A stretch of DNA of 62,429 bases from Effusibacillus lacus. Lineage in GTDB: Bacteria; Bacillota; Bacilli; Tumebacillales; Effusibacillaceae. The translations under genes and the position numbers were made by a program. The notes under the pieces are model-generated. The model had not been told where the DNA came from and did not search any database. It saw only the letters and a list, made by a program, of their open reading frames with translations. Shown here one piece after another: positions 31,830 through 40,444 of the stretch; the stretch's first letter is position 1, and each line of letters opens with the position of its first letter. Location of the stretch: assembly GCF_002335525.1 (NCBI RefSeq), contig NZ_BDUF01000053.1, positions 14,260 through 76,688 of the forward strand, given 5' to 3'.

Positions 31830-32048
31830 GCGATCCTGCCGAACATCCCGGATGAGAAACTGGAAGATCTGCTGCAGGAACCGGTACTTAAGCGATTGAC
31901 CCCGTTCCCGAAACCTATGGTTGCCCATCTTGTGAACTTCTATAAGGAGAACCGGACGGAGGGAGAATCGTTCCACGCATTCGTGAAGCGTGTGGGCGTC
32001 CCTGCTTTTCAGGCAAAGTTGGATGAGTTTTTGGCTGTATCTGCATAA
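31830..32048 (+). pseudogene. Nitrite/sulfite reductase remnant with internal deletion
   Basis: LPNIPDEKLEDLLQEPVLKRLTP matches a mid-protein block of NirA-type ferredoxin nitrite/sulfite reductases; it runs directly into YKENRTEGESFHAFVKRVG, the extreme C-terminus of the same family. The haem and Fe-S cysteines that belong between them are absent. A relic with both ends kept and the middle lost. Confidence 0.65.
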
Positions 32049-32069
32049 CCTGTCTAACCGAAACAACAA

Positions 32070-32099
32070 GGCCCGGTCCGTGACCGGGCCTATATTTTT
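32070..32099 (+). terminator. Terminator
   Basis: GGCCCGGTC / GACCGGGCC with a three-base loop and TATATTTTT; follows the reductase remnant and directly precedes element E. Confidence 0.85.
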
Positions 32100-32258
32100 A
32101 GCGGCACCGGGTGCCGTTATTTGTTCATCTCCGGCCGTTCCGGCCCGCTTAGCGGCACTGGGTGCCGTTAACTCTTCACTTGAGGTTATTTAGCGGCACG
32201 TGGTGCCGTTAATTTTTCACTGAGGTTATTTAACAGTACTGGGTGCCGTTATTTCATC
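32098..32258. repeat. Four-unit palindrome array E (different spacing)
   Basis: Four units built on GCGGCAC..GGGTGCCGTTA begin at 32101, 32152, 32193 and 32233, spaced 51, 41 and 40. Arms GGCAC / GTGCC pair; the last unit is degenerate (ACAGTAC). All units share one orientation, unlike elements A-D and F. Confidence 0.75.
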
Positions 32259-32297
32259 TTGCAAGGTGACTTAGCCGGAAATACGGTTTGTGAACCG

Positions 32298-32849
32298 TTA
32301 ATCTCGGCTTTCCTTGCTGCTTGGAGCCGGATATGTTTCTGTGTGTACAACCCTCTCCACCGGATACATCTCTTTCGGGCTTGGCTCGGCCGCAGGCCAT
32401 CCAAGACCAAGAATCGCAACCACCCGCAGGTGCTCCGGAATCCCCAGTTGTTCACGGGCGTATCGTTCTCTTTTTGCCGATTCTTCCGGATCTTCCGAGT
32501 GATAGACCGCGCCCCATGCGGCACCAAGTCCGAGGGACACCGCCGTTAACCAGAGGAATCCGCCGGCGATCGAGGCATCCTGCAGCCAATACTTGCTGAG
32601 TTGTTGGTCACTGACAATCACCACTGCGGCCGCGCTTTGTTCCAGCCACTTCATATAGGGTGTAGTGGCTGCTAAACTTTGCAATTTGTCACGGTCGGTA
32701 ACCAGGATGAACTCGCGGGACGGCAGATTGTTGCCGCTCGGAGCCAGATAGGCGGAGCGTATCAATTTGTCAAGCAGTTCCGGGGGAATCGAATCCGGCT
32801 TAAAACTTGTAATCTCCCTTCTTTTCTCGATCGCTGACAATACATCCAT
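32298..32849 (-). CDS. Nitroreductase-family oxidoreductase
   Basis: 183 residues. EKRREITSFKPDSIPPELLDKLIRSAYLAPSGNNLPSREFILV holds the FMN-contacting R and the PSGNN block; AWGAVY and VAILGLGWPAAEPSP are the C-terminal FMN and dimer regions. Members reduce nitro groups, flavins or quinones with NAD(P)H. Its natural substrate is unknown. ATG behind GGAAGTGGTGAC. Confidence 0.87.
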   Translation of the reverse strand: MDVLSAIEKRREITSFKPDSIPPELLDKLIRSAYLAPSGNNLPSREFILVTDRDKLQSLAATTPYMKWLEQSAAAVVIVSDQQLSKYWLQDASIAGGFLWLTAVSLGLGAAWGAVYHSEDPEESAKRERYAREQLGIPEHLRVVAILGLGWPAAEPSPKEMYPVERVVHTETYPAPSSKESRD

Positions 32850-32882
32850 GTCACCACTTCCTTTGTCATTTTATTTATTCTA

Positions 32883-33089
32883 TCATTGGAACTGCTTGAT
32901 CTTCTCCAACAGTTGTTGCGGGGAATAGGCTTCAACCAGAGTTCCGTCAATCAGCACGAACAGGGTAAGATAACATGCGTTGCAGCGTTCCAAACACGAG
33001 TAGACCACAATTTCCGCATCTGGAAATGCAGTACGTATTTCACCGATAAGTTCCCGAGTTTCATTTGTCTCACAGATCTCAACAATCAA
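32883..33089 (-). CDS. YuzB-like protein (DUF1450)
   Basis: 68 residues from TTG 33089, behind GGGGGAG. VYSCLERCNACYLTLFVLIDGTLVEA contains the conserved C-x3-C-x2-C region of the small YuzB family, which adopts a thioredoxin-like or ferredoxin-like fold and may bind Fe-S. Full length. Function unknown. Confidence 0.75.
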   Translation of the reverse strand: MIVEICETNETRELIGEIRTAFPDAEIVVYSCLERCNACYLTLFVLIDGTLVEAYSPQQLLEKIKQFQ

Positions 33090-33349
33090 AGCTGTCTCCC
33101 CCTTAACTGCCCACAGTTAAATTATATCATGTCAAGATTTACTTGCGCCGAATGCGGTATTCGCCAGGGAAGGGTTTCGTTTTAGGCAATGTCAGCCAAC
33201 TGCATTTGGCCACTCTCCTACAAGAAACGACACTCGATGTTCGATGAACTGTCAAAGTAAGTAAGGGTACAAAAAATTACCAATTATAAATTTAAAATAT
33301 AATATAATTTTAAAGGAAGGTGAATAACGAATAGTGGAGGATCCCAACA

Positions 33350-34287
33350 ATGAAACCGACCTTTGAGGCTTATGCTTTGGACCGCAGCGGACATGAATTG
33401 GAACTCAACATTGAGGCATGGTCCCGACTGTACGGGTTTGATAAGGAACGGTTGCGAGAGGCCGTAAAGAAGAAACGGACTCCGGTCATCTGGATCAATG
33501 CCCTGGATTGCACCGGATGCAGCGAATCTTTCCTTAAATCCACACGACCAAGTGCAGCCGACATTCTTATGGATTGGATTTCGTTGGAATATAGCGAGTT
33601 TCTTTCCGCCTCGTCGGGGGGACAATTGGAACATGCCAAAGAATTGGCGATTGAAAAGTATAAAAGGGAGTACGTACTGGTTGTGGAAGGGGCAATCCCG
33701 TTGCGGGACGAATGCTTGACGGTTGCCGGACGATCTGTAAGAGAGGATATTATGGAAGTGGCCAAGGGAGCCAAAGCGGTTTTCGCATACGGGAGCTGTT
33801 CCGCATGGGGAGGAATCCCTGTTGCCAATCCGAACCCGACAGGCGCGGTCTCCCTCCCGGAATTGATCCCGGATGCGCCGGTTGTGCTTGTGCCCGGTTG
33901 CCCCCCATCGCGGAAGTCATGGTGGGAACCCTGTTGCATTTGCTCGTATACGATGCCCTGCCTGAGCTTGACAAGAAGAGCCGGCCCAAGATGTTCTATG
34001 AATGCACAGTCCATCAGTTGTGTCAGCGAAAACCTTTCTTTGATCAGAAATTATTTGTGGAATCGTATGATGATGAGGCGGCGAAAAAGGGGTACTGTCT
34101 CTTGAAACTTGGCTGCAAGGGTCCATCGACTTTCAATGCCTGTGAAAGCTTGGGGTGGAACGGGGTCGGGTGCTCCCCAGTTGGTGCCGGTATGCCATGC
34201 ATGGGATGTTCGGAGAAAAATTTCTGGGACAAGGGGCCCCTGTGTTATGGGAGAGGTACGAGAGTCCAAACACCGGAGCAGAAATAA
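33350..34287 (+). pseudogene. [NiFe]-hydrogenase small subunit, frameshifted
   Basis: The first ~187 codons give DCTGCSES (proximal cluster), AYGSCSAWGG and LVPGCPP. A C run at about 33901-33906 is one base short; the other frame then continues IAEVMVGTLLHLLVYDALPELD, the medial/distal ligands KLGCKGP, CMGCSEKNFWD and stops at 34287. Restored length is about 312 residues. No Tat signal and no large-subunit gene follows. Either a relic or an assembly slip in an orphan gene. ATG 33350 behind GGAGGATCC. Confidence 0.85.
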
Positions 34288-34558
34288 CGGCGAAGTTTTC
34301 TTGCACGGATCTGTTCCGCGCAGAGCCAAACATGAATCGAGCCCTGGCTTTTCAGAGCCGGGGCCATAAGAAGGATCGACAAGCATAGGGAATGTTAATA
34401 GTAGATCCTATGAAAGAAGAGGAGAAGCAAGTTTCGCTGAAAGAATTTCAAGTGCAGGTTAAAGAATTTAGTCCAAGTGTTGGTTTGCGGATAGCATAAA
34501 TGGCATAAAAATGATAGAATTCAGTTAGAATAATGATATGCGAAAGGGGTTGCAAGGA

Positions 34559-34831
34559 GTGAATATTAAGCCGTCGACAACAATCCGAAATGATTATAAT
34601 GGTTTTTCAAAATACTGCCACGAGCTTGATGAGCCGGTCGTGCTGACACGTAATGGGGAAGCCGACCTGGTTGTCATGAGCCATGAAGCATATCGACGCA
34701 TGGAGGCCCGTATCAAATTGCAATCCAAGCTATTGGTTGCAGAAAAGCAGGTTGCCGAAGGTGCACAATTGATTGAACATGACCAAGTTATAGCAACGAT
34801 GCGGAGAAAGATCAATGCCGCAAAGGAATAA
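34559..34831 (+). CDS. Phd/YefM-family antitoxin
   Basis: 90 residues from GTG 34559, eight bases after AAAGGGG. NDYNGFSKYCHELDEPVVLTRNGEADLVVMSHEAYRRME is the Phd/YefM DNA-binding and dimer fold; the C-terminal helix would wrap the toxin. Overlaps the toxin start by 17 bases. Such proteins repress their own operon. Confidence 0.85.
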   Translation: MNIKPSTTIRNDYNGFSKYCHELDEPVVLTRNGEADLVVMSHEAYRRMEARIKLQSKLLVAEKQVAEGAQLIEHDQVIATMRRKINAAKE

Positions 34832-35141
34832 GATTAAATATACTCCTGCAGCAGTTGACGATATGGATGAGATTTTCTCGTTTATATCGCAGGATAATGT
34901 TTACGCTGCAGAAATTATGCTGGAGAAGCTAAATGATCAAATCGGTAAGTTTGCAGAGTTTCCTAATTTGGGATCGGTTTTGTCAGATGAGGAATACACT
35001 CTTGTTGAGCGTGGGTATCGCTTTATTGTTGTGCACCCCTATCTGGTTTTCTACAGGCTGTTGGATAAGAACGTAATAATCCATCGTATACTTCATGCAC
35101 GTCGGGATTATCTTCGGGAGTTATTTACCACACAGGATTAA
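34815..35141 (+). CDS. RelE/ParE-family toxin
   Basis: 108 residues. YTPAAVDDMDEIFSFIS and GYRFIVVHPYLVFYRLLDKNVIIHRILHARRDYLREL are the family core; the C-terminal HARRDY is typical of ParE-like members rather than mRNA-cutting RelE. Target (ribosome-bound mRNA or gyrase) cannot be decided. Partner of the overlapping antitoxin. Confidence 0.85.
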   Translation: MPQRNKIKYTPAAVDDMDEIFSFISQDNVYAAEIMLEKLNDQIGKFAEFPNLGSVLSDEEYTLVERGYRFIVVHPYLVFYRLLDKNVIIHRILHARRDYLRELFTTQD

Positions 35142-35381
35142 ACGGAAAAAATTACAATGCGCTGTTGAGGGGTTAAGGAGAACCGTATCATAAGTAATGG
35201 CAAGTTTTTTTGGTGCGCTGTTCATCCTAAAGCAAATATGCCCCGATTTTCTGTCCTATTTTGACGGGGAGCCAATTACTGGAAAGAAAATCGGCATAAA
35301 ATACTGACATTTTTTAAAATTGTTATAAAATAGATTGGTATAGGGGGGGCATATCACAGGTTTCAAGGGAGGGGATCAAAG

Positions 35382-36161
35382 ATGAATCAACAAGATTTGC
35401 TTGTCAAACAAGAAGGGAAAGTTCTGCATGTGACTCTTAATCGCCCGGATGCTTTAAACGCTTTCAGCCGGGATATGATTGAAGGGCTGACGGAAGCCAT
35501 GGAGACAGCGAAGAATGACTCTGAAATCCGTGCGGTGCTGCTGTCGGGAGCAGGACGATCCTTCAGTGCGGGCGGCGACGTCAAGCAGATGGGGGAAGGC
35601 ACTCCTGTCATGACTTACGAGCACATCGGCCGATTAAACCAATTGATTCTGGCGATGAGTGAACTGGACGTGCCGATTGTGGCGGCGGTTCATGGATATG
35701 CGGCCGGTGCGGGGGTTTGTCTTGCATTGGCTTGTGACATGGTTCTGGCTGCGGAAGACAGCAAGTTTATCATGAGCTTTGCCAAGGTCGGACTGATTTC
35801 GGACGGTGGAGGACTGTTTTTCCTGCCAAGAACAATTGGGCTGTACCGGGCGAAAGAAGCGTTGTTCCTGGCGGAGCCGATCGATGCGGTTACCGCTCAC
35901 CAGTGGGGCATGGTCAACCGGCTGTATCCGGCAGATCAGCTGTTTGAGGAAGCAGGCAGATATGCTGCGAAGCTGGCGGAAGGCCCCAGCCGCGCCATTG
36001 GCCAGATCAAGAGGATTGCCAATCAATCCCTCGTGTCTGACCTGTCGGATATCCTTGAAATGGAGCGGATCACGCAGGCGATGATAAGGACCACCGATGA
36101 TCACAAAGAAGGGGTTTGCGCTTTCGTTGAAAAGCGACAGCCAAATTTCCAGGGAAAATAG
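35382..36161 (+). CDS. Enoyl-CoA hydratase/isomerase-family protein
   Basis: 259 residues; ATG behind GGGAGGGGATC. Crotonase fold with oxyanion-hole regions GAGRSFSAGGDVKQM and AVHGYAAGAGVCLALACDMV. The usual second catalytic Glu region reads GLISDGGGLFFLPR, with an Asp at or near the position of Glu164, as in several non-hydratase members. May act as an isomerase or hydrolase rather than a classical hydratase. Single gene with its own terminator. Confidence 0.88.
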   Translation: MNQQDLLVKQEGKVLHVTLNRPDALNAFSRDMIEGLTEAMETAKNDSEIRAVLLSGAGRSFSAGGDVKQMGEGTPVMTYEHIGRLNQLILAMSELDVPIVAAVHGYAAGAGVCLALACDMVLAAEDSKFIMSFAKVGLISDGGGLFFLPRTIGLYRAKEALFLAEPIDAVTAHQWGMVNRLYPADQLFEEAGRYAAKLAEGPSRAIGQIKRIANQSLVSDLSDILEMERITQAMIRTTDDHKEGVCAFVEKRQPNFQGK

Positions 36162-36175
36162 GGAAGTGCGGATTT

Positions 36176-36219
36176 CCGCCTGTCTTGGCTCAAGGCTTGC
36201 CAAACGGGCGGTTTTTTTT
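36176..36219 (+). terminator. Terminator
   Basis: CCGCC..TTGGC / GCCAA..GGGCGG with an internal bulge, followed by eight T. Confidence 0.8.
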
Positions 36220-36286
36220 ATTGCCTGTGGCACACCCTAATTCCATTAGGGGATTTAAGATTTTGGGATTGTGGGAGGTTCTTGTC

Positions 36287-36829
36287 ATGGAGTGGTATAA
36301 GAGGCTAAATGAATATTTTCCCGAACATGAAATGAAAGACCCCGGACAATTGCAGGAACTGATTGAAGACAAAGACGTGTATCATAAAGAGGAAACGGAA
36401 GACTATGTGGTGATGTATGCGGAATTTCCCTCATTTATATTTATCGATTATTTGCTTGTAGACCCCCGGACACGGGGAAAAGGGGTCGGCACCCAGGTCA
36501 TCAACCGGTTCAAACAGAAAGGAAAGCCGATCATCCTGGAAGTGGAGCCGGTGGATCAAGAAGACAAGGATACGCAGAAAAGGGTAAAGTTCTATGAAAG
36601 AAACGGCTTTGTCAGGGCTGATCGAATCCATTACCGGCGTGAAGATGACAGCGGCGAGACTTATGAAACGAACATATACTATTGGAGCCCGGAAGAGCTG
36701 CCACAAAAAGACATCCTGGAAAAGATGGCAAAAGCTTGTCGGGAGATCCACAATTTCAGATCAAGTAAGTATTATGGGCGCTTGGTGGCAGACCCGGACA
36801 AGGTGTTGAAACTGAAAAAACCTACGTGA
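36287..36829 (+). CDS. GNAT-family N-acetyltransferase
   Basis: 180 residues from ATG 36287, behind GGGAGG. IFIDYLLVDPRTRGKGVGTQVINRFK is the acetyl-CoA binding motif and VKFYERNGFVRADRIHYRRE the following strand-turn. The C-terminal helix (KACREIHNFRSSKYYG) is specific to a small Bacillus subfamily. Acceptor unknown. Confidence 0.82.
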   Translation: MEWYKRLNEYFPEHEMKDPGQLQELIEDKDVYHKEETEDYVVMYAEFPSFIFIDYLLVDPRTRGKGVGTQVINRFKQKGKPIILEVEPVDQEDKDTQKRVKFYERNGFVRADRIHYRREDDSGETYETNIYYWSPEELPQKDILEKMAKACREIHNFRSSKYYGRLVADPDKVLKLKKPT

Positions 36830-36926
36830 AATAAGTGCCTTAAGTTTCGCACCTGATTTACACCCCCAATTTCTGGCAGATTGGAGTTGACGGACAGGAA
36901 AGCTGCCACCTGCAAAGGTAAGAAAA

Positions 36927-37117
36927 AATAGGACTGCATTTCAGTCTTATTTTTGTCGATTCAAAGGTACTCCCAGAAATAGGACTGTTTTTCAGTCCTA
37001 TATGCTAGTTCTTGCTTGTACACCTCGAAACTCGCCCGAATAAGGCTGAAAATCAGTTCTATTCTTGAAGTGACAATCAAAAAATCAAAAATAAGGCTGA
37101 CAATCAGCCTTATTTCC
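36927..37117. repeat. Four-unit phased dyad element B
   Basis: Units at 36927, 36978, 37039 and 37090, spaced 51, 61 and 51. Arms AATAGGACTG / CAGTCCTATT and variants, same family as element A. Units 1-2 have T-rich centres (GCATTTC, GTTTTTC), units 3-4 A-rich (GAAAATC, GACAATC). Spacers unlike those of A. The rest of the 36830-37150 gap shows nothing further. Confidence 0.85.
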
Positions 37118-37150
37118 TCAGCAGATATGACAGCCTTCAGTTTTCCCTGT

Positions 37151-38515
37151 TTAGTTGGTCAGCGACTGGATCGGTGCGGGGATCCTTCCGCCCCGTTTGG
37201 CAAACCCGGATGAGGAAAAAGGAACCATTTCCATCACTGGAGCCCGTCCCAGCAGACCGCCAAACTCCGCCATCTCTCCGGGCTTAGCGCCCGGCACGGG
37301 GATGACGCGAACCGCAGTCGTCTTCTTATTGATCATGCCGATCGCCATCTCATCGGCAATCAGGCCCGCCAGTGTCTCTGCCGTGGTGTCTCCCGGGACG
37401 GCGATCATATCCAGACCCACCGAGCAGACGCAAGTCATTGCTTCCAGCTTTGACAGACTCAACGCCCCCGCTTCCACCGCGGCAATCATCCCATTGTCTT
37501 CCGATACGGGGATAAAAGCGCCTGATAAACCGCCAGGGTAGGAAGTGGCCATGGCACCCCCTTTTTTCACAGCATCATTTAACAGGGCAAGCGCCGCTGT
37601 CGTTCCATGTGTTCCGCACCGTTCCAGTCCCATGGCTTCCAGAATCTGTGCCACACTGTCGCCCATCGCATTGGTAGGCGCCAGGGAGAGATCAATAATT
37701 CCGAAAGCCACTCCCAGTTCGGAGGCGGCTTTGCGTCCGACCAGTTCGCCCACGCGTGTAATCTTGAACGCGGTGCGCTTGATCGTTTCGGCAATCGTTC
37801 CGAAATCCACATCTTCCCCCAGATTTTTCAGGGCGGACAACACGACCCCAGGGCCGCTGACCCCGACATTGATTACCGCATCCGGTTCGCCAAATCCGTG
37901 GAAAGCACCTGCCATGAAGGGATTGTCCTCGACGGGGTTGCAGAATACCACCAGCTTGGCGGCACCAAGTCCACTCCGGTCTGCCGTTTGTTCCGCAGCT
38001 TGTTTGATTGTGCGTCCCATGAGGTAAACCGCATCCATATTGATCCCGGCTTTGGTGGAGGCGACGGAAACTGAGGAGCATACCCGGGTTGTCACTGATA
38101 ATGCGGACGGAATCGCAGCGATCAGCATCCGGGCGGAAGGTGTCATTCCTTTATGAACCAGAGCGGAAAACCCTCCGAGAAAATCAACTCCCAACTCAGA
38201 CGCGATGGAATCCAATTGCACTGCGATTTCGATATAGCCTTCCTCATCCAGACCGGGTATTGCGTGAGCAATGGGAGTTACGGAAATTCGCTTGTTTACA
38301 ACAGGAATGCCGATTTCCCGCTCGATATTCTTCACAGTTGGAACCAAACGGTCTGCATAACGCAGAATCTTGTCCCGGATCCGGGCTTTCGTTGCTGACA
38401 AAGTGTCCGCTCTGCAGTCATCCAGATGAATCCCCATGGTAACAGTTCGAATATCCAGGTGTTCCGTTTCCACCATCCGGATGGTTTCCAGCACTTCCTG
38501 AACCGTGTAGCTCAT
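37151..38515 (-). CDS. UPF0210 (DUF711) family protein
   Basis: 454 residues; full length. Conserved blocks include [42 protein letters not shown] and [40 protein letters not shown]. The family is always found with the ACT protein encoded 11 bases upstream; structures of relatives resemble glycyl-radical enzymes, but no reaction is known. The glycine riboswitch ahead of this operon points to glycine or one-carbon metabolism. Confidence 0.88.
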   Translation of the reverse strand: MSYTVQEVLETIRMVETEHLDIRTVTMGIHLDDCRADTLSATKARIRDKILRYADRLVPTVKNIEREIGIPVVNKRISVTPIAHAIPGLDEEGYIEIAVQLDSIASELGVDFLGGFSALVHKGMTPSARMLIAAIPSALSVTTRVCSSVSVASTKAGINMDAVYLMGRTIKQAAEQTADRSGLGAAKLVVFCNPVEDNPFMAGAFHGFGEPDAVINVGVSGPGVVLSALKNLGEDVDFGTIAETIKRTAFKITRVGELVGRKAASELGVAFGIIDLSLAPTNAMGDSVAQILEAMGLERCGTHGTTAALALLNDAVKKGGAMATSYPGGLSGAFIPVSEDNGMIAAVEAGALSLSKLEAMTCVCSVGLDMIAVPGDTTAETLAGLIADEMAIGMINKKTTAVRVIPVPGAKPGEMAEFGGLLGRAPVMEMVPFSSSGFAKRGGRIPAPIQSLTN

Positions 38516-38526
38516 GACAGTTCCCC

Positions 38527-38802
38527 CTAAATCCGGTGCATGGAGCGAAACAGTTCTTCGCTTTGCACGGTAATCTTAACGCCAATTTCACTGCCCACTT
38601 CATCCAGGCGGTTCTGCAATTCCTGAAGGCTGCAGAGGGACTGCTTCAGGTCAGCCACCAGCATCATGGTGAAAAACTCGCCCACGATGGTCTGCCGGAT
38701 ATCTTCAATATTGACCCGGTTCTCTGCCAAAGTGCCGGTTACCCGGGAGATAATGCCGATCCTGTCGATGCCAACTACCGTAATCAGAGCCCGTTGTTCC
38801 AT
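38527..38802 (-). CDS. ACT-domain protein (UPF0237)
   Basis: 91 residues. [35 protein letters not shown] is a complete ACT fold start; such domains bind amino acids and act as sensors. Full length for UPF0237. First gene of the operon, directly downstream of the glycine riboswitch, so its ligand may be glycine. Confidence 0.9.
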   Translation of the reverse strand: MEQRALITVVGIDRIGIISRVTGTLAENRVNIEDIRQTIVGEFFTMMLVADLKQSLCSLQELQNRLDEVGSEIGVKITVQSEELFRSMHRI

Positions 38803-38820
38803 GTTTCTCTCTCCCTGTTG

Positions 38821-39010
38821 ACAAAATATAAAGAGCCATTCTCAGGCGAACGGCTCAAAGAAGACACGAATAAGCAAGAATCCGCCAATTGCGGCGGTCC
38901 GTGGCTCCCCTGTCCTTTTGCCTGAGAGTTTCGCGCTGTGCGCTTGCCCCTTCGGCGCCCGTTCCCGGGTCTCTCCAGAGGTTCGTCCGGCGGCGGTATC
39001 ACCCGCCGCT
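38821..39010 (-). promoter_or_regulatory. Glycine riboswitch with terminator
   Basis: On the minus strand the order is: a GCGGCGGG/CCGCCGC helix, GGAGAGACCC, CCGAAGGGGCAAG, CTCTCAGGCAAAAGGACAGGGGAG-type core (about 38978 to 38902), the hallmarks of one glycine aptamer. A hairpin GAGCC..TTC / GAG..GGCTC with a T-rich tail (38857-38821) is the expression platform, 19 bases before the ACT gene. Only one full aptamer is visible, not the usual tandem. Confidence 0.9.
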
Positions 39011-39071
39011 TTCATCCGGTGATTCATTTTCTATATAGTACCGACGGAACCCAAATGCGTCAATATGTGTT

Positions 39072-39467
39072 TCAAAAAGTTCGGATCGACGTGGCAAACC
39101 CCGACAGTTGGCTCATCATGGCGGGAACGCTGTCCCGGCTGCGGATTACGGCCAACACCTGTCCTCCAAGAATCGAAGCCAGATAAGAATCACGGTATTC
39201 TTCGGGAACTCCCATCATGGCAAGCCGTTCAGGCAAACCGGAGGGCGGTTGGATCCCGCTGGCAGTCATAGCCGCCATCTGAGTGGAAGCCATATCATCC
39301 GGGGAATTGAACAAGCCATCATCAGCAGCGGCAGCCTGTCCGGAGGGACCTTCGATGTAGGTGGCTGTAAACCGGTTGTAACCTGCATTGCGAAGACTTT
39401 GCACCGCCGCCCGAGCCTGTTCATACGAAGTAAAGGTAGCTGCTATAAACTGGTGTGAATTGGCCAT
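39072..39467 (-). CDS. Uncharacterised protein, stress-protein-like
   Basis: 131 residues. ATFTSYEQARAAVQSLRNAGYNRFTATYIEG resembles the start of general-stress YflT-type domains, followed by a Gly/Ala/Asp linker and GVPEEYRDSYLASILGGQVLAVIRSRD, a second half-domain typical of the same proteins. Assignment tentative. Single gene. Confidence 0.55.
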   Translation of the reverse strand: MANSHQFIAATFTSYEQARAAVQSLRNAGYNRFTATYIEGPSGQAAAADDGLFNSPDDMASTQMAAMTASGIQPPSGLPERLAMMGVPEEYRDSYLASILGGQVLAVIRSRDSVPAMMSQLSGFATSIRTF

Positions 39468-39542
39468 TTTTTGAGTAGACCTCCCGCGTCATTGTCCGAG
39501 ACCTGAACTTTTACAGTGATAGTATGATCGGGGGAGGGAAAA

Positions 39543-40427
39543 TTATCCTTGGTGATATCTGTTAAACAGGAAGATGCCGGCCAGCAGCAGAATGCCGCCG
39601 ACAGTTTGCTGCAAGGTGACGGTTTCTCCAAGGATGAAATAAGCAAGAATGGCGGCACCGATCGCCTCTCCCAGGATGCTGACCGACACGACGGAGGCGG
39701 GAATCCAACGAATCACCCAATTGAAGACCGAATGGCCCAGGAGGGTGGGGAACACGGCCAACGACAAAAACCATGCCCAATCCATCGGCGGCGGCGAAAG
39801 CAATGGTTCACCCCTGACCAATACATAGACAAACAGGGTGAAGGTGCTGAAACCGTATACGAGGAACGTGTAGGTTCCGGAATCCGCATGTGTTCGCACA
39901 TGTTGCCCGATCAACCAGTATACGGACACCAGGAACGCGGAAAAAAGGGCCAGCAGATCCCCGTACAAAGCGTTTGCTCCCAACGAGAAATCTCCCCACC
40001 CGATCACCACGGAACCAAAGATCGCAAGGCTTCCGCCAAACCAGGATTTCTGCGACAAGCGCTCCTTAAAGATCCAGATGGAACCTGCAAAAGTAAACAG
40101 AGGCTGGAGGGACACAAGGACTACCGAACTTGCAACCGATGTGTACCGCAAGGACTCAAACCAGGTAATGAAATGGAATGCCAGAAAGACTCCTGACACC
40201 AGACAAAGCCAGTGATCGAGTTTGGTGAAAGTTTTCAGTGATTTCCTGACAGCCGATCTGGCCGCAATCATAAACGGCACCATCAGCAGGACGGTGAACA
40301 GCAACCGGTAGGCTGCGATCAGGCCGGGGGAAGAAGCGCACAACTTGACAAAAATTGCGGATGAGGAAACGGCGGCAATTCCGATCACAAGTGCGGCATA
40401 GGGTGGAACAAGCGGTTTCGTATTCAT
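39543..40427 (-). CDS. EamA-family (DMT) transporter
   Basis: 294 residues, ten predicted membrane helices in two EamA halves. IGIAAVSSSAIFVKLC, PLFTFAGSIWIFKERLSQ and LGEAIGAAILAYFILGETVTLQQ are the conserved family blocks. Members export amino acids or other metabolites. Follows the 40445 regulator gene by 17 bases on the same strand, suggesting one transcript. Confidence 0.88.
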   Translation of the reverse strand: MNTKPLVPPYAALVIGIAAVSSSAIFVKLCASSPGLIAAYRLLFTVLLMVPFMIAARSAVRKSLKTFTKLDHWLCLVSGVFLAFHFITWFESLRYTSVASSVVLVSLQPLFTFAGSIWIFKERLSQKSWFGGSLAIFGSVVIGWGDFSLGANALYGDLLALFSAFLVSVYWLIGQHVRTHADSGTYTFLVYGFSTFTLFVYVLVRGEPLLSPPPMDWAWFLSLAVFPTLLGHSVFNWVIRWIPASVVSVSILGEAIGAAILAYFILGETVTLQQTVGGILLLAGIFLFNRYHQG

Positions 40428-40444
40428 TTGGCTTACCCTCATCT

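Noticed and set aside
35238-35300. GCCCCGATTTTCT / AGAAAATCGGC as another phased dyad element
   Set aside because: The two sites are 41 bases apart and single; the 51/61/51 pattern is absent. Probably an ordinary hairpin.
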